From Russula earlei (lineage: Eukaryota; Basidiomycota; Agaricomycetes; Russulales; Russulaceae): a DNA stretch of 64,000 nucleotides. Positions 1 to 10,496 of the stretch are shown in pieces. The notes beneath the pieces were generated by a model. The model was not told where the DNA came from. It saw nothing but the letters and a program-made list of their open reading frames with translations, and did no database searches. The position numbers and the translations under genes are program-made. Location: contig JAGFNK010000070.1 of assembly GCA_025769875.1 (NCBI GenBank), forward strand, positions 1 through 64,000. The letters run 5' to 3'. Every line of letters begins with the position of its first letter. Position 1 is the stretch's first letter.

Positions 1-130
1 TGAAACCTGACGCCCCTAAATTCCTTGATTGCTGGACTTACCCCCTCCCCCAGAATGAGAAACAAGAATTATCAAGACAAATACAGGAAGACCTGGTCAA
101 AGGCTTCATCAAAGATGGTGTTTCAGATTT
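1..130 (+). other. Short open reading frame fragment, origin unknown
   Basis: Frame 3 is open from base 3 through this stretch and into the LTR that follows, and begins with residues KPDAPKFLDCW. The charged, helix-like composition could be the edge of a retroelement polyprotein, but I cannot assign it. It is the left flank of the LTR at 131-1093. Confidence 0.25.
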
Positions 131-1093
131 TGTCATGAACCATTTCCTGGAGAGGGCCCTTGAAGGACCCTTCCTTATTAGAGGAAACCCAGCCTCTATG
201 ATCCCACCCTGTTCACATGGATAAAAGGGGTGAGTAGAGGTGTCCACAATATCGAGCGTACATTGTCATGTGAGCAATTCTTAGCACATTCAATGAAACA
301 ACAAGCCCTACTTAGTGGCAATCCTTTTAGCAATATAGGACAGTATTATAGCCTCCCTAAAGACCCTTTTGGTCAACCCAAAGTGCTCTACAAGAGGCAC
401 TAACAAAGATACTAAAGGCCCTACAATGTGTTATTAGACTAACTCTAATAACCTTAGAACAAACTATAAGGCAATACTAAGGACCTTAATAGAAGTATTA
501 GGGTCGACTCTAAGGACCCTAATAGAACTATATAAGGGGCCTTATGGACAACTCTATCCCCTGAACCAAACCACAAGTCCTCGAATGACCAGCCCTAAAC
601 TAACTAACAGTAAATGAATCAGGTGCTTTGCACATGTACTAAGCAGTGAACATGTGGACACTAAAGACTCTTACTCATCAGTATGAGCCTTCTTACTCAG
701 CAGCTTACTGAGCATGACTGAGCATGCTCAGTAAGCATACTCTGACTTCTTTCTCATCCATCAATTGTGCTTGATAACAAGGTTATGACTTGTTCCCTAT
801 TTAGCAGTTCTCTTGTAGTATATAAGCACTCAATAAAGTGGCAGACAGTCTTCAGACTGTCCATTTGTTTATGGCACTCTCTACTCCTGGGATACTCCTT
901 TAGGACTGTCCCCTTGTGTTGCACTGGCCTCTTCTCTATGTAACTGCTCAACACTACCAGTGACCATACCTCTCTGGTATCTGGCACTGCTCTGGACCCT
1001 CCTCCTTGCTCACACCATCCTAGACATCTATTGACTTGTCTTTGAGCTTATCCCTTGCTCTTGAACTGGATTGTTCAACAGTGAGTCTTGACA
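131..1093 (+). repeat. LTR, family A, copy 1 (chromovirus-like)
   Basis: Begins TGTCATGAACC and ends GTCTTGACA, the TG...CA ends of an LTR. It aligns along its length with 30628-31589 (same strand) and 6103-7061 (opposite strand). A TATATAA box at 819-825 and an AATAAA at 832-837 set the orientation as plus. A perfect 13-bp hairpin stem lies at 704-716/723-735. The flanking pentamers (gattt on the left, caggc on the right) do not match, unlike the other two copies, so this copy is probably a recombination product or has lost one flank. No retroviral-type coding sequence follows it. Confidence 0.85.
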
Positions 1094-1911
1094 CAGGCTC
1101 CCACTTCCACTTTGTCATATCCTTGTGCCTTAAGCCCAACTTTCCTTATGCACTGCTCCTTGCACATTCATGCACAATCACAATCACTACCTCCCATGAA
1201 CAACTCAAGCATGCTCTTCTTGCATGCTACAGTTGTAAATAGTTGTATCATGTCATGTTTTCAGCTGTAGGGCAAATGTAATCTTATCATGCTTGGGGTC
1301 AGCACCCAAAAATGTGAAATGAAACCCATTATTTGGCTGCCTCTAGATACAGTACATGAGGTTCTGATGTCCAAGTTTCAAGGCAATCCATCCATTGAGA
1401 AATAGTTGAGATATGGCTGTTTGAAATTTTGCATGCAGATCGGCACCCAAAATTCCAAACTTCAAGAACTGAATATCAGGCTCCCATATTTTAGTTGCAC
1501 CAAGATATGGTATATAAGGTTCCACTTTCCAAGTTTCAAGGCAATCTATTGAGAAATGGTTGAGATATGGCAGTTTGAACTTTCACACTTGAAATGATAT
1601 CCAAAAATGGCAAGTGCAAGGTCACGTGAGAACAACATAACTTGCCTCGGAATCCTTCTTGCATGCCCCCTCCTGCCCCCGTTCCCACATACCAATTGTC
1701 ATGCCCTCAGACCTTCATCTCTATTTTCATCAATAAGCCTAGCAGAGGCGAAGAAAGTGCATCAATAGGAAATTAACTCTGAGGCCTGCGCCAGACGCCT
1801 ATTTTTTGCTTGCGCACCACAAGGTGCACACCACGAGGTCCAGGCACTGCCACGAGGACTGCTATTCACCGTTAACCTGTGCTCAGACCCGCCCTTTCAC
1901 CTCCCACCAAC
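1094..1911. other. Intergenic repeat-rich stretch with a ~157-bp direct repeat
   Basis: No gene is supported. A block of about 50 bp (ccaagtttcaaggcaatc... followed by attgagaaat.gttgagatatggc) occurs at about 1371-1425 and again at about 1528-1580, a direct repeat with a spacing near 157 bp. From about 1,640 onward the base composition changes towards the CpG-containing sequence of the gene at 1912, so the upstream region of that gene may start here. Confidence 0.5.
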
Positions 1912-3260
1912 ATGATTGTCCTTATTTCCATTCTCGCCGCCACCCGAGCATCCCCCGTTGCCCAATCTACACCACCTCTCGACCAATTTCAAGCCCGAGC
2001 CCCCTTCTGTGATGAACTCAGCGGACATAGGTCTCTCTGGGACATTATATGGAGTTGTGCAGTCACAATTCTGTTATGTACCTGGGTCTCGGTGCACCCT
2101 AATATCCCAAGTCCTCACGAGAGTTGGGCGAGGGTTGCATGGCGACGCGTCGGACTCATGCTTGCTACCCTTTTCGTGCCCGAGGCGATGATTGCGTGGG
2201 CATTGAGACAGCGACTGGCCGCTGTTGAATTAGCCAACATTCTCAAAGGTGGGTCCTGAAAACCGAAAATAATTATCAATATTGACAATTAGATACAGGA
2301 GAGGGATGGACGACCACTCATGGATTCTTCGCAATTATGGGAGGATTCATGGAATATGAAGGAAACCGACCCATCCGGGTGCTTTTGCCTGAAGAGCTAA
2401 ACTCGTATTCACTGACAGGCAATGGCGATTTTCCAAGGATTGCAAAAGAGGAGATCGAGGACAAGAGTAAGGGAGAGGGCATCTCCAAAATACTTGTGGT
2501 CCTGCAAACCGGATGGTTTGTGACGCAATGCATTGCACGAGGAGTCCAAGGCCTTCCAGTCACCGAGCTGGAGCTCATCACCGTTGCATTCGCAACTCTG
2601 AATTTTGTGATGTACCTCCTGTGGTGGGACAAGCCTCTGAACGTGCAATGTGGAGTGCGAGTATACAAGAAACGAAATACCGAACAACCCATGGATGATG
2701 GGGACATTGCCGTTAGCAATCCAGTTGGATTCTGGGGTGCACTTCGAGATGCGCTTTCTGATCTTCGAGCTGCAATTGTCCGTGGACCATTGACTGGAGA
2801 GTTAGACAACATGCCGTGGCTGATACGTGTCCTCCTGTGGCCAATCTGGAAGCCTATGTATATCGTTGTTGGCGAAGAGGAGAAGTTCAGGATGAGGGTC
2901 AACACATTTTATCCTGGCGAATGGGTCACTGGCAAGTTCCCTTTTATAATGTTCACGGTGGTCACTGTCACATTGGTATTCGGCGGCATTCACTGCATCG
3001 GATGGTCATTCACTTTTCCCTCTAGCGCAGAGAAAACCTTGTGGCGTGTCGCTTCAGTCACCATAACTGTATTTCCACTTCTGTTCATGCCAGTATCTTT
3101 TCTAGATGGATACTTTTTTATTATCCTGCCTCATGTGATGCTACTCCTTTATCTGTTCTGTCGATTAGTGTTGCTTGTAATCCCTTTTGTCTTTCTTCGG
3201 TCGCTCCCTCTTGCAGCTTACCATGTTGTACCCTGGGTTTCATCCATTCCACATGTGTAA
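1912..3260 (+). CDS. Multi-pass membrane protein, unknown function, Agaricomycete-type family
   Basis: Two exons, 1912-2248 and 2293-3260, joined across a 44-bp GT-AG intron, give an intact 434-residue protein. I chose ATG 1912 because it starts a plausible signal peptide (MIVLISILAATRA); an in-frame ATG at 1879 is possible. Hydrophobic segments lie near the N-terminus (LLCTWVSVHPN), before and after the intron, in the middle (FATLNFVMYLLWW) and in a long C-terminal cluster. Joining the exons restores the segment GWTTTHGFFAIMGGF, which I recall, together with ELELITVAFA and CGVRVY-like motifs, from a large family of uncharacterised Agaricomycete proteins. It sits alone between repeats but keeps CpG dinucleotides and has no internal stop, so it appears to be a live or recently live gene. 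Function unknown. Confidence 0.75.
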
Positions 3261-4049
3261 TTCAGGAACATCATCATGGCTATGGCTGCAGGGTGACTTG
3301 TATTGCACTGCTGGCTTTGGACTAGATCAGATCACCACATCAGGAAAAAATGATCTGGTCCATAGACACCACTTAAAATCTGTAGACACCATAGACGCCA
3401 TAGCACAACCACACACTATGTAGTGCTCTATAGTGTTGAAGCGCATCAGGTGACATGCAAGTGAGAATTGTAACACAGTCGAGACCAGGAGAGGAAGAAG
3501 GAGAGTAGAAGAGCAAGAGTATTCTCCAGTTCATGGACATGACGTGGCTAGAGGGTTGGTATGAGGCTGATAATGCGTCGAGGCAGAGGTGTGGAAGACA
3601 AAAGGGCAAAAAAAATGCAAAGGTGGGTTGGAAAGGCGAAGCTGAGTCAAACGTGTTGGTGTTGATTTCACGGCGGCATGTAGGAGGGAGGTTTTCTTTC
3701 TGAACCAAAAGGATGATGATATTCCAAGATGTAACTAGTGTCTTGCAAGAACTACGAAGGAGAGGGACATTCAGGGGAGTGGGAGTACCAGAGATGCAAA
3801 CAGTGAGTAGAGGAAATGAGGTCTGTGTAAGGAATCCGAAACGTGTAAGGTAAATGAAACTGATCAGAAGTAAATGAATCAAAGAAGACAAAGGCAGTCG
3901 GAGAATTCATAGCTGAAAACAGGCGGAGAGGTAATGTACGATAGTTCTGGCAATGGTAATCATGTGTCATTGGGGCACTGAGCCCTTGCATCTGACCACG
4001 GTGATGATGGCAAAAGATGGACAAATGCATCATGGTAGTCACGGTGGGG
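3261..4049. other. Intergenic, no supported feature
   Basis: No motif I recognise. The long minus-strand reading frame crossing 3752-4639 is low-complexity (Ser, Pro, His-rich) and is better explained by the purine-rich repeat that follows. Confidence 0.5.
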
Positions 4050-4445
4050 TGACGCAATGAAAGGGGGTCAAGAGCACACCGACAGGTGTGGGTGCGATCA
4101 GTATGCGATGAAAGGAAGTTGAGAGTGGACTGGATGGCACAGGTGGAATTGCTACGCAATGAAAGGGAGTTGAGGGTGCAGGTGCGAGACGGTCGACGAG
4201 TTTGTGAGGTGGCAGACTGCAAAACGATGAAAGGACAAGGAAGGTGACAATGTGGTCGTTGAGGGCACGAGGTGGTGGACTTGAAAACGACAAAAGGTCT
4301 AGATGAATGATGATGGGGTCGATGAGGATGCAAGGAAGTGGGCTGGAAGAACATGAAAGAGAGAGCTTTGGTGATGTTGTTGATGATGGGGTGAGGAGGT
4401 GGGCTGGAAAAGCATGAGAGAGAGAGGGCTTTGGTGACGTCTGCG
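4050..4445. repeat. Degenerate minisatellite, period about 63 bp
   Basis: Units of about 63 bp recur with heavy divergence. Each contains a variant of gaaagg(g)agttgaggg or gaaagagagggctttggtgac followed by a ggtggtgggctgg-like block. Translated on the minus strand, the period shows as about 21-residue units of the pattern (T/S)(K/R)(A/P)(L/F)(S/V). A genuine protein is unlikely because no unit is conserved as protein better than as DNA. Confidence 0.5.
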
Positions 4446-4683
4446 CTTTGAGATTGGTCTGAACAACTGGTGACATTGTTCTTGTGAGGCATGAAGGAAG
4501 GTGGTGGTGGAAGGAATGAAATGGAAAAATGGAGATAAGGAGAAACGCAGGGGGAGAGACTTGATGGAGAGACGTGTGAGGCATAGGAGTTAGTTTTTGC
4601 GGGGATCATGTCAGCAGTCAACCAATACCCCCAAATCACATGACTCCACGGCCAGTGGGAATCCGCCTTACAGTGTCACACTA

Positions 4684-5310
4684 TGTTAAGGCTCCAAAGT
4701 GCCTTAAATAAGATCAATGGTCATGTCTATAAACACATCCTACCAATGCAGATACTGTATGCTTGAGTCAAGCAAGCAATACTTGTGGAGGGGAAGGAGT
4801 GTTAGATCCTTCTGGAGTATGGCAACAAGATGAGAGGGGCTCTGCAGATGGGGTAGGAGTCAACTATTTGGGATTGGCAAACTAAGTTGAGCTTAAGGCT
4901 CAACTGCTACAAACTGGGGGCTTTATATATAAGGTTCATGCTATTGTAGTAATGGTTGGTGCTATAGAAGCAAAGGTGGCTCATAGAAGCAATAGTTGCT
5001 TCTGTGTAAATGATCTTGGTGTTGGAAGCATTAAGTGCTTCCCTAGTAGCAATCTTGGTGTCATAAGTACTTTCCCAATCAGGGAAGTGACATAGGTGGC
5101 AGTACAGGAACATCTGGGACAGAAGCAATGCTACTCATTGCTTCTTCAATACATCTTCAGAAAGATATGATCAATGCATTCCAAATGCGATATCAAGGAC
5201 ATAAATGGTCAAGATCTGATGCCCGCATGATGCAAACAATGCAGTCCATAGTTCAGGTGTTCCAGCATCTTCCAGACCCCAAACCACTCAGTAACACACT
5301 AGTGCTATAT
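4684..5310 (+). mobile_element. Ty1/copia retrotransposon fragment, left arm (LTR plus start of gag)
   Basis: Begins TGTTAAGGCTCC, a plausible LTR start, and is matched in inverse orientation by 5793-7377 once the solo LTR nested there is removed. The 3' part encodes the same residues as the right arm (MMQTMQSIVQVFQHLPDP against MMQMMQSIVQVFWHLPDP) from a copia gag, just after the zinc-knuckle region. The knuckle itself is damaged here (RYQGHKWSRSDA, the cysteines being lost). The fragment stops at about 5310. No matching TSD flanks the two arms. Confidence 0.6.
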
Positions 5311-5625
5311 TGCACAATGTAGTTCCAGTAGTTGATATTGGTGTTTAGAAGGTGTGTAGTGAGTGAGGTGAGGAAGACTAATGGATGTAATTTATTTCAA
5401 CTGACAATACAGGAACATAACCCTATATATGACTACTTGGAATACATGGCATGGATGTTGGACTCCAATACTCCCCCTCAATGTCTGACATGTGGTAGGT
5501 AAAGAGGAGGTATAAGGAAGAAGAAAAAGGTGGTGAAAGGGTGTATGGATGAAGAAGGAAGAATGGGTATATAAAGAAGAAAGAAATGGATGATGAAAAG
5601 GTGTGAGTGAGACAGTGTAGTACCA
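5311..5625. other. Spacer between the inverted copia arms
   Basis: Purine-rich sequence with several agaaggaagaa-like runs; no gene. It is the centre of the inverted repeat formed by the two copia fragments. Confidence 0.4.
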
Positions 5626-5916
5626 TTACTCCTCCTCAATGTCTACAATCAATGTTTCAAACCCCCCTTCAATGGTTGCATTGAATTGGGGGTGCCAGCA
5701 TGCAGACAAAGGCAAGATGTGGCAGGTTGCACCTGTGTTGAGGATGAAAGGGGCTTGCTGAACTGGTGGATTTCCAACAGCCCAAACCAAAGTGTTACTG
5801 AGTGGTTGGGGGTCTGGAAGATGCCAGAACACCTGAACTATGGACTGCATCATTTGCATCATGTGTGAATCAGATCTTGACTGTTTATGTCCCTTGATAT
5901 TGCATTCAGAACACAT
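5626..5916 (-). pseudogene. Ty1/copia gag-protease fragment
   Basis: A 96-residue minus-strand frame starts with a zinc-knuckle remnant (CSECNIKGHKQS) and continues into FILNTGATCHILP, which lines up with the copia aspartic protease signature D-S/T-G-A-(T/S)-x-H. The catalytic Asp position reads Asn here, which would be inactivating. It belongs to the right-hand copia fragment whose LTR-proximal sequence runs out to 7377. The frame ends at 5626 with no integrase or reverse transcriptase behind it, so the element is truncated. Confidence 0.65.
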
Positions 5917-7377
5917 TGATCATATCTTTCTGAAGATGTGTAAAAGAAGCAATGAATTGCATTGCTTCTTGTCCAGATGTTCCTGTACTGTCACATATGT
6001 CATTTCCCTGATTGGGAAAGTACATATGACACTGAGATTGCTACTATGGAAGCACTTAATACTTCCAGCACCAAGATTGTTTACACAGAAGCAACTATTG
6101 CTTGTCAAGACTCACTGTTGAACAATCCAGTTCAAGAGTGAGGGATAAGCTCGAAGATGAGTCGATAGACGTTGAGGACTGTGTGAGCGAAAAGGAGGGT
6201 CCAAAGCAGCATTAAGTACAGAGGTACTGTTACTGGGATTGTTGGGCAGTTACGCAGGGAGGAAGCCAGAGTAACACAAGGGGACAGTCCTAAAGGAGTA
6301 TCCCAGGGATAGAGAGTGCCATAAACAAATGGACAGTCTGAAGACTGTCCGCTACTTTATTGAGTGCTTATATACTACAAGAGGATTGCTAAATAGGGAA
6401 CAAGTCTTAACCTTGTTATCAAGCACAATAGACAGATGAGTAAGAAGTCAGAGTGTGCTTACTGAGCATGCTCAGTCATGCTCAGTAAGCTGCTGAGTAA
6501 GAAGGCTCATCCTGATGAGTAAGAGCCTTTACTGTCCATATGTTTACCTCCTTAGTACACATGCAAAGCACCTGATTCATTTCCTGTTAGTTAGTTTAGG
6601 GCCAGTTATTTGAGGACTTGTAGTTTGGTGCAAGGGATAGAGTTGCTTATAAGGCCCCTTATATAGTTCTATTAGGGTCCTTAGAGTCGACCCTAATACT
6701 TATATTAAGGTCCTTAGTATTGTTTTATAGTTCATTCTAAGGTTATTAGAGTTAGTCTAATAACACGTTATAGGGCTGTTAGTGTCTTGTTAGTGCCTCT
6801 TGTAGAGCACTTAGAGTCATCATAAAGGGTCCTTAGAGAAGCTATAATACTGTCCTTTATTGCTAAAATGGTTGCCACTAAGTGGGGCTTGCTATATGTC
6901 AATTGTGTTGAGAATCGCTCATGTGACAATGAGCATACGATATTGTGGACACCTCTACTCACCCCTTTTGTCTGTGTGAACAGGGTGACACCATAGAGGC
7001 TGGTTTTCCTCTAATAAGGAATGGTCCTTCAAGGGCCCTCTCTGGGAAATGGTTCATGACATTGCTTCTATGAGTTGCCTTTGCTACTATAGCACCAACC
7101 AGTACTTACAGTAGGGAGAACCTTATCCCTGAGGGCCATATAAAGCCCCCAGTTCATAGCAGTTGAGCCTTAAGCTCAACTTAGTTTGCCAATCCCAAAC
7201 AGTTGACTCCTACCCCATCTGCAGAGCCCCTCTCATCTTGTTGACATACTCCAGAAGGATCTAACACTCCTTCCCCTCCATGAGTATTGCTTGCTTGACT
7301 CAAGCATATCTGCATTGGTAGGATGTGTTTACAGATGTGACCATTGATCTTATTTAAGGCACTTTGGAGCCTTAACA
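5917..7377 (-). mobile_element. Ty1/copia retrotransposon fragment, right arm, split by a solo LTR
   Basis: Reading on the minus strand from 7377 (TGTTAAGGCTCC) this repeats the left arm at 4684 and leads into the gag fragment at 5916. A family A solo LTR interrupts it at 6103-7061 with a TTGCT duplication; removing that LTR and one TTGCT restores collinearity with the left arm. The insertion therefore post-dates the copia copy. Confidence 0.6.
6103..7061 (-). repeat. Solo LTR, family A, copy 2
   Basis: Reverse complement of the 131-1093 LTR, with ends TGTCAAGAC and GGTTCATGACA as read on plus. It is flanked by a perfect 5-bp TSD, TTGCT, at 6098-6102 and 7062-7066. No internal retroelement sequence remains, so this is a solo LTR left by LTR-LTR recombination. 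Confidence 0.95.
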
Positions 7378-7516
7378 TAAGTCAAGCTTCTATCACAGAC
7401 ATTGCTGTGAAAGTGAACCAGACCTAGGCAGGAAGCCTTGGGACTAGCATCTAGTCATCATATGGTCAGCAACCTACACTGAAGTAGTCAAGGGAGAGAA
7501 TCTATACAGACCTCTC

Positions 7517-8345
7517 TGTCAGGACATGTACTGCTGATCACTAAGGACTCAGGAGCAGGTGGGCAAGGGTCGGAACAGACAGTATGTGGTGTAAACAGCA
7601 TTGAACAGGAGGACGAGCCAAACAATAAGGAGGTACCAGATGGGGACTGGTATGTGTTGCAAGAGACAAAGGCAAAGACTGGAGGCCAGTGTAGTGAGGG
7701 GCTTTAAACAAGGTGGTTGTTGAAGAGTACCTTGAAGATGAGAGTAGACTTTAAACTGGGCAGTCATGGGGGAGTACCCAGGAGGATGAGAGTATCACAA
7801 ATGGACAGTCTAATGACTGCCATGCTACATTGGGGCTTATATACTGTGTACAGAGTCAATTACAAAGGACAGGGACTATTCTAGACTCCTTGGTACCACC
7901 CAATAGGGTTACAGAGGCATAAACTTGCTTGTGTCAGGTTTCAGGCTCACTGAGCACATTACTGATCATTGTGGAGTGATGACATCCTTATGATGTCACT
8001 GTGGAGTGCTTAGTGAGCAGATGAGGTCATTGTGGAGTCACTCAGTCAGCCATGATGTCATTGGAGCCTAGATGATGTCATATGAGTTATGCAACAGTTT
8101 GTAGGAGTTCATGCTTCTGTTTTGGGTCCTTGGTGGCTGAGTGGCCATGTGGCTGCCACGCGATGATTACCCAATTAGGAAATTGGTGCCTGGTCATGTT
8201 ATAGTGCCTTTTGCAATGGTGATATCTTGCACCGCAGGAGGAGTAGCCCAAGAAACGGAAGTGTGTTGGCAATGCAAAGTGAGAGAGGTCTCTCTTGAGT
8301 GAAATAGGACAATATATGGCCAGGACCTGGCCTTGGTTCATAACA
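7517..8345 (-). repeat. LTR, family B, 3' LTR of the left chromovirus copy
   Basis: On the minus strand it begins TGTTATGAACCAAGG just after a polypurine tract (AAAGAGGGGATGAA, read from 8359 down to 8346) and ends at 7517. The polypurine tract plus the minus-strand pol genes at 8596-10497 show that it is the 3' LTR. The ends and the central segment around the TATA box resemble family A, so the two families are related. Confidence 0.85.
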
Positions 8346-10496
8346 TTCATCCCCTCTTTATAGACTTGTTGCTCCTGCAACAGGTAGGGGTTTCTTGTTT
8401 TTTTAAAGGATGGAGTAGTTTGCATAAAAAGAATGAAGGTTTGTTTGATCATGAGGAATTCCCTTGTGCTCTGTGGATTGTTTTAGGGATGGCTGTGGTT
8501 GACTGGGTACATGTAATCACCAGGGTTCTTTGAAAAGTTCTTTGGTAACAAGGATAGAGGTAATCGTTGACAGAAGTCATGGTGGGAGTTATTGGTCAGG
8601 GGTTACCCCTGGTGGGAACCGTTTTAAGCGCTTTCAGATATCTCTGATGGAAGTCTTTGACAAGTAGTTGCGCTTTTGATAGGTTAGACGCTGGTTCCCA
8701 AGTATTCTCTGCAGCAGTGTATCCTTTCCACTTTACTAGGTATTGAATCCCTTTGCGGTTTGGGGAAAGTTGAGAGCCTAAGATCTGTTCCACTTTGTAT
8801 TGTTCTTCTCCTTTGACCAGTATAGGCAGTGGGTTTGAGAAGTCAGGACCATGGGCAATGGTTTCCTTGTAAGGTTCAATCAGGGAATGATGAAAAACCA
8901 GGTGTATCTTCCAAGACCTTGGTAATTCAAGGCGAACATTTACTGGATACACAGTGGTGACTTTGAATGGTCCATAACATTGAGGGGCTAGTTTTGCTTT
9001 TGGGTGAGTCGTAGGTTTGTGGCTTTCAACCATACTTGATCCCCTTCTTTAAAGTGAAATGTTGGGGATTGAGGTCCTGATTGCTTCATGATTTTGGTTG
9101 CTCAGTTCAGAGAGGCAGCTACTTCTTCTCTGAGTTGGTTTAGTCTTGTTAGTCTTTCTTGAATTGAAGGGAACTTTGATGTAAAGGCAAGGGGTGGAGC
9201 AAATGTTGGGTTAAAGCCATACCAGACCTCAAAAGGAGGTTTGTTTGTCGCACTGTGTTGTCTGGCATTATGTGCAAACTCCATAAAAGGAATTAGTTCT
9301 TCCCAATTGTCTGCTTGGTGGTTGCAAAATATTAATATTCGTAGGTATTGTTCTAGTTCTTCATTAACTCGTTCTGTTTCTCCATCTGTCTGTGGGTGGT
9401 ATGCCATGCTCAACAATACTTTGACGTTTAATTTCTTCCATAGTTCTTGAGTAACCTTTGCTGCAAATTGAGGGCCTCTGTCCGATATTATTTGAGCTGG
9501 AAGGCCTATTCTTCTCCAGACATTATTCATGATTAGTGTTGCTGTTTCTTCTGCTGTGATTGTCTTGTGGCAGGGGGTAATGATTATTGCTTTGCTGAAT
9601 TGATCTACCATGACTAGGAGGCTGTCAAAGCCTTGTGAAATCGGTAGGTCCATGATAAAGTCCATGGTAATGCTTTTCCATACTTCTCCAGCTGGTGTAA
9701 TTGGTACAAGGGGTGTTTCTGTCTTTGGGCGGTTCTTTGTGCTTTGGTAAATTGCACAACCTTCTACATAACTTTTGATATAGGTTAGCATTCCTGGCCA
9801 CCAATAGTTTTGACTGATTAGTTCATAAGTTTTCCACTGGCCAGGATGTCCTATAGTGAGAGAGTCATGGTGTAGTTTCAAAATTTTCTTTTGTAGGGTG
9901 TCATTGTTTGGGATGTAGACTTTTCCTTTGAATAATATTAGTCCATCTTTGAGGTTCCAGTCCTGTGGGCCTTTGGACAACTGTCTTGGATCCATTCTTT
10001 ATAATGATTGCTAATGCATTAGACACTTTTGGGTCATAGTCTTTGCTAGATTGTAGTTATTGTCAAAGGTCTTGGTTGCCAATTGGTTCTGTAGTGGAGG
10101 TGCATGTTGCTCTGATTTTAAAATATTTATTGTCCAGGAGTACCTTTCCATCATTTTCATTTTGTATCCCCTCTTTAAAGTCTGGCCGCCTGGACAGACC
10201 ATCTGCTTTGTTCATAGTTCCTGGGTGATGGGTGATAGTGAAGTCAAAATTGCTGAGGAGGAGTGCCCATTGAACTTGCCATCAAGTGAGTCTCTGTTTT
10301 GTCATGAAGTATGTCAAATTATTATGGTCCGTCCATAGATCAATAGGATGTGTGGTGCCCTCAGGGTAGTGTTGGAAGTGCCAGAGGGATGAGACAATGG
10401 CAAGGAGTTCTTTATCATAGATCATGTAATTTCGTTGTGTAGGGTCCAAGGATTTCAAAAAATAGGCTATTGGGTGATATCTGTTATTAATAATCA
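8346..10496 (-). pseudogene. Chromovirus (Ty3/gypsy) pol, left copy: RNase H, integrase, chromodomain
   Basis: On the minus strand, from 10497 downward: an RNase H fragment (KELLAIVSSLWHF...TDHNNLTYFMT), a linker, then integrase in one 297-codon frame (9995-9102), and a chromodomain frame (9033-8596). Integrase shows the HH part of its zinc finger, with the CxxC reading CAIYQ, so a Cys is lost. It also shows the core acids at MDFIMDL, SDRGPQF and NEELEQYL. The chromodomain contains YLVKWKGY and ENTWEP, which defines a chromovirus. Reverse transcriptase, protease and gag are absent: the copy is cut inside RNase H at the head-to-head junction near 10,497. A stop after AASLN is shared with the right copy. 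Confidence 0.85.

Noticed and set aside
3752..4639. Long minus-strand reading frame (295 codons)
   Set aside because: Low-complexity Ser/Pro/His composition follows a degenerate DNA minisatellite; no conserved motif.
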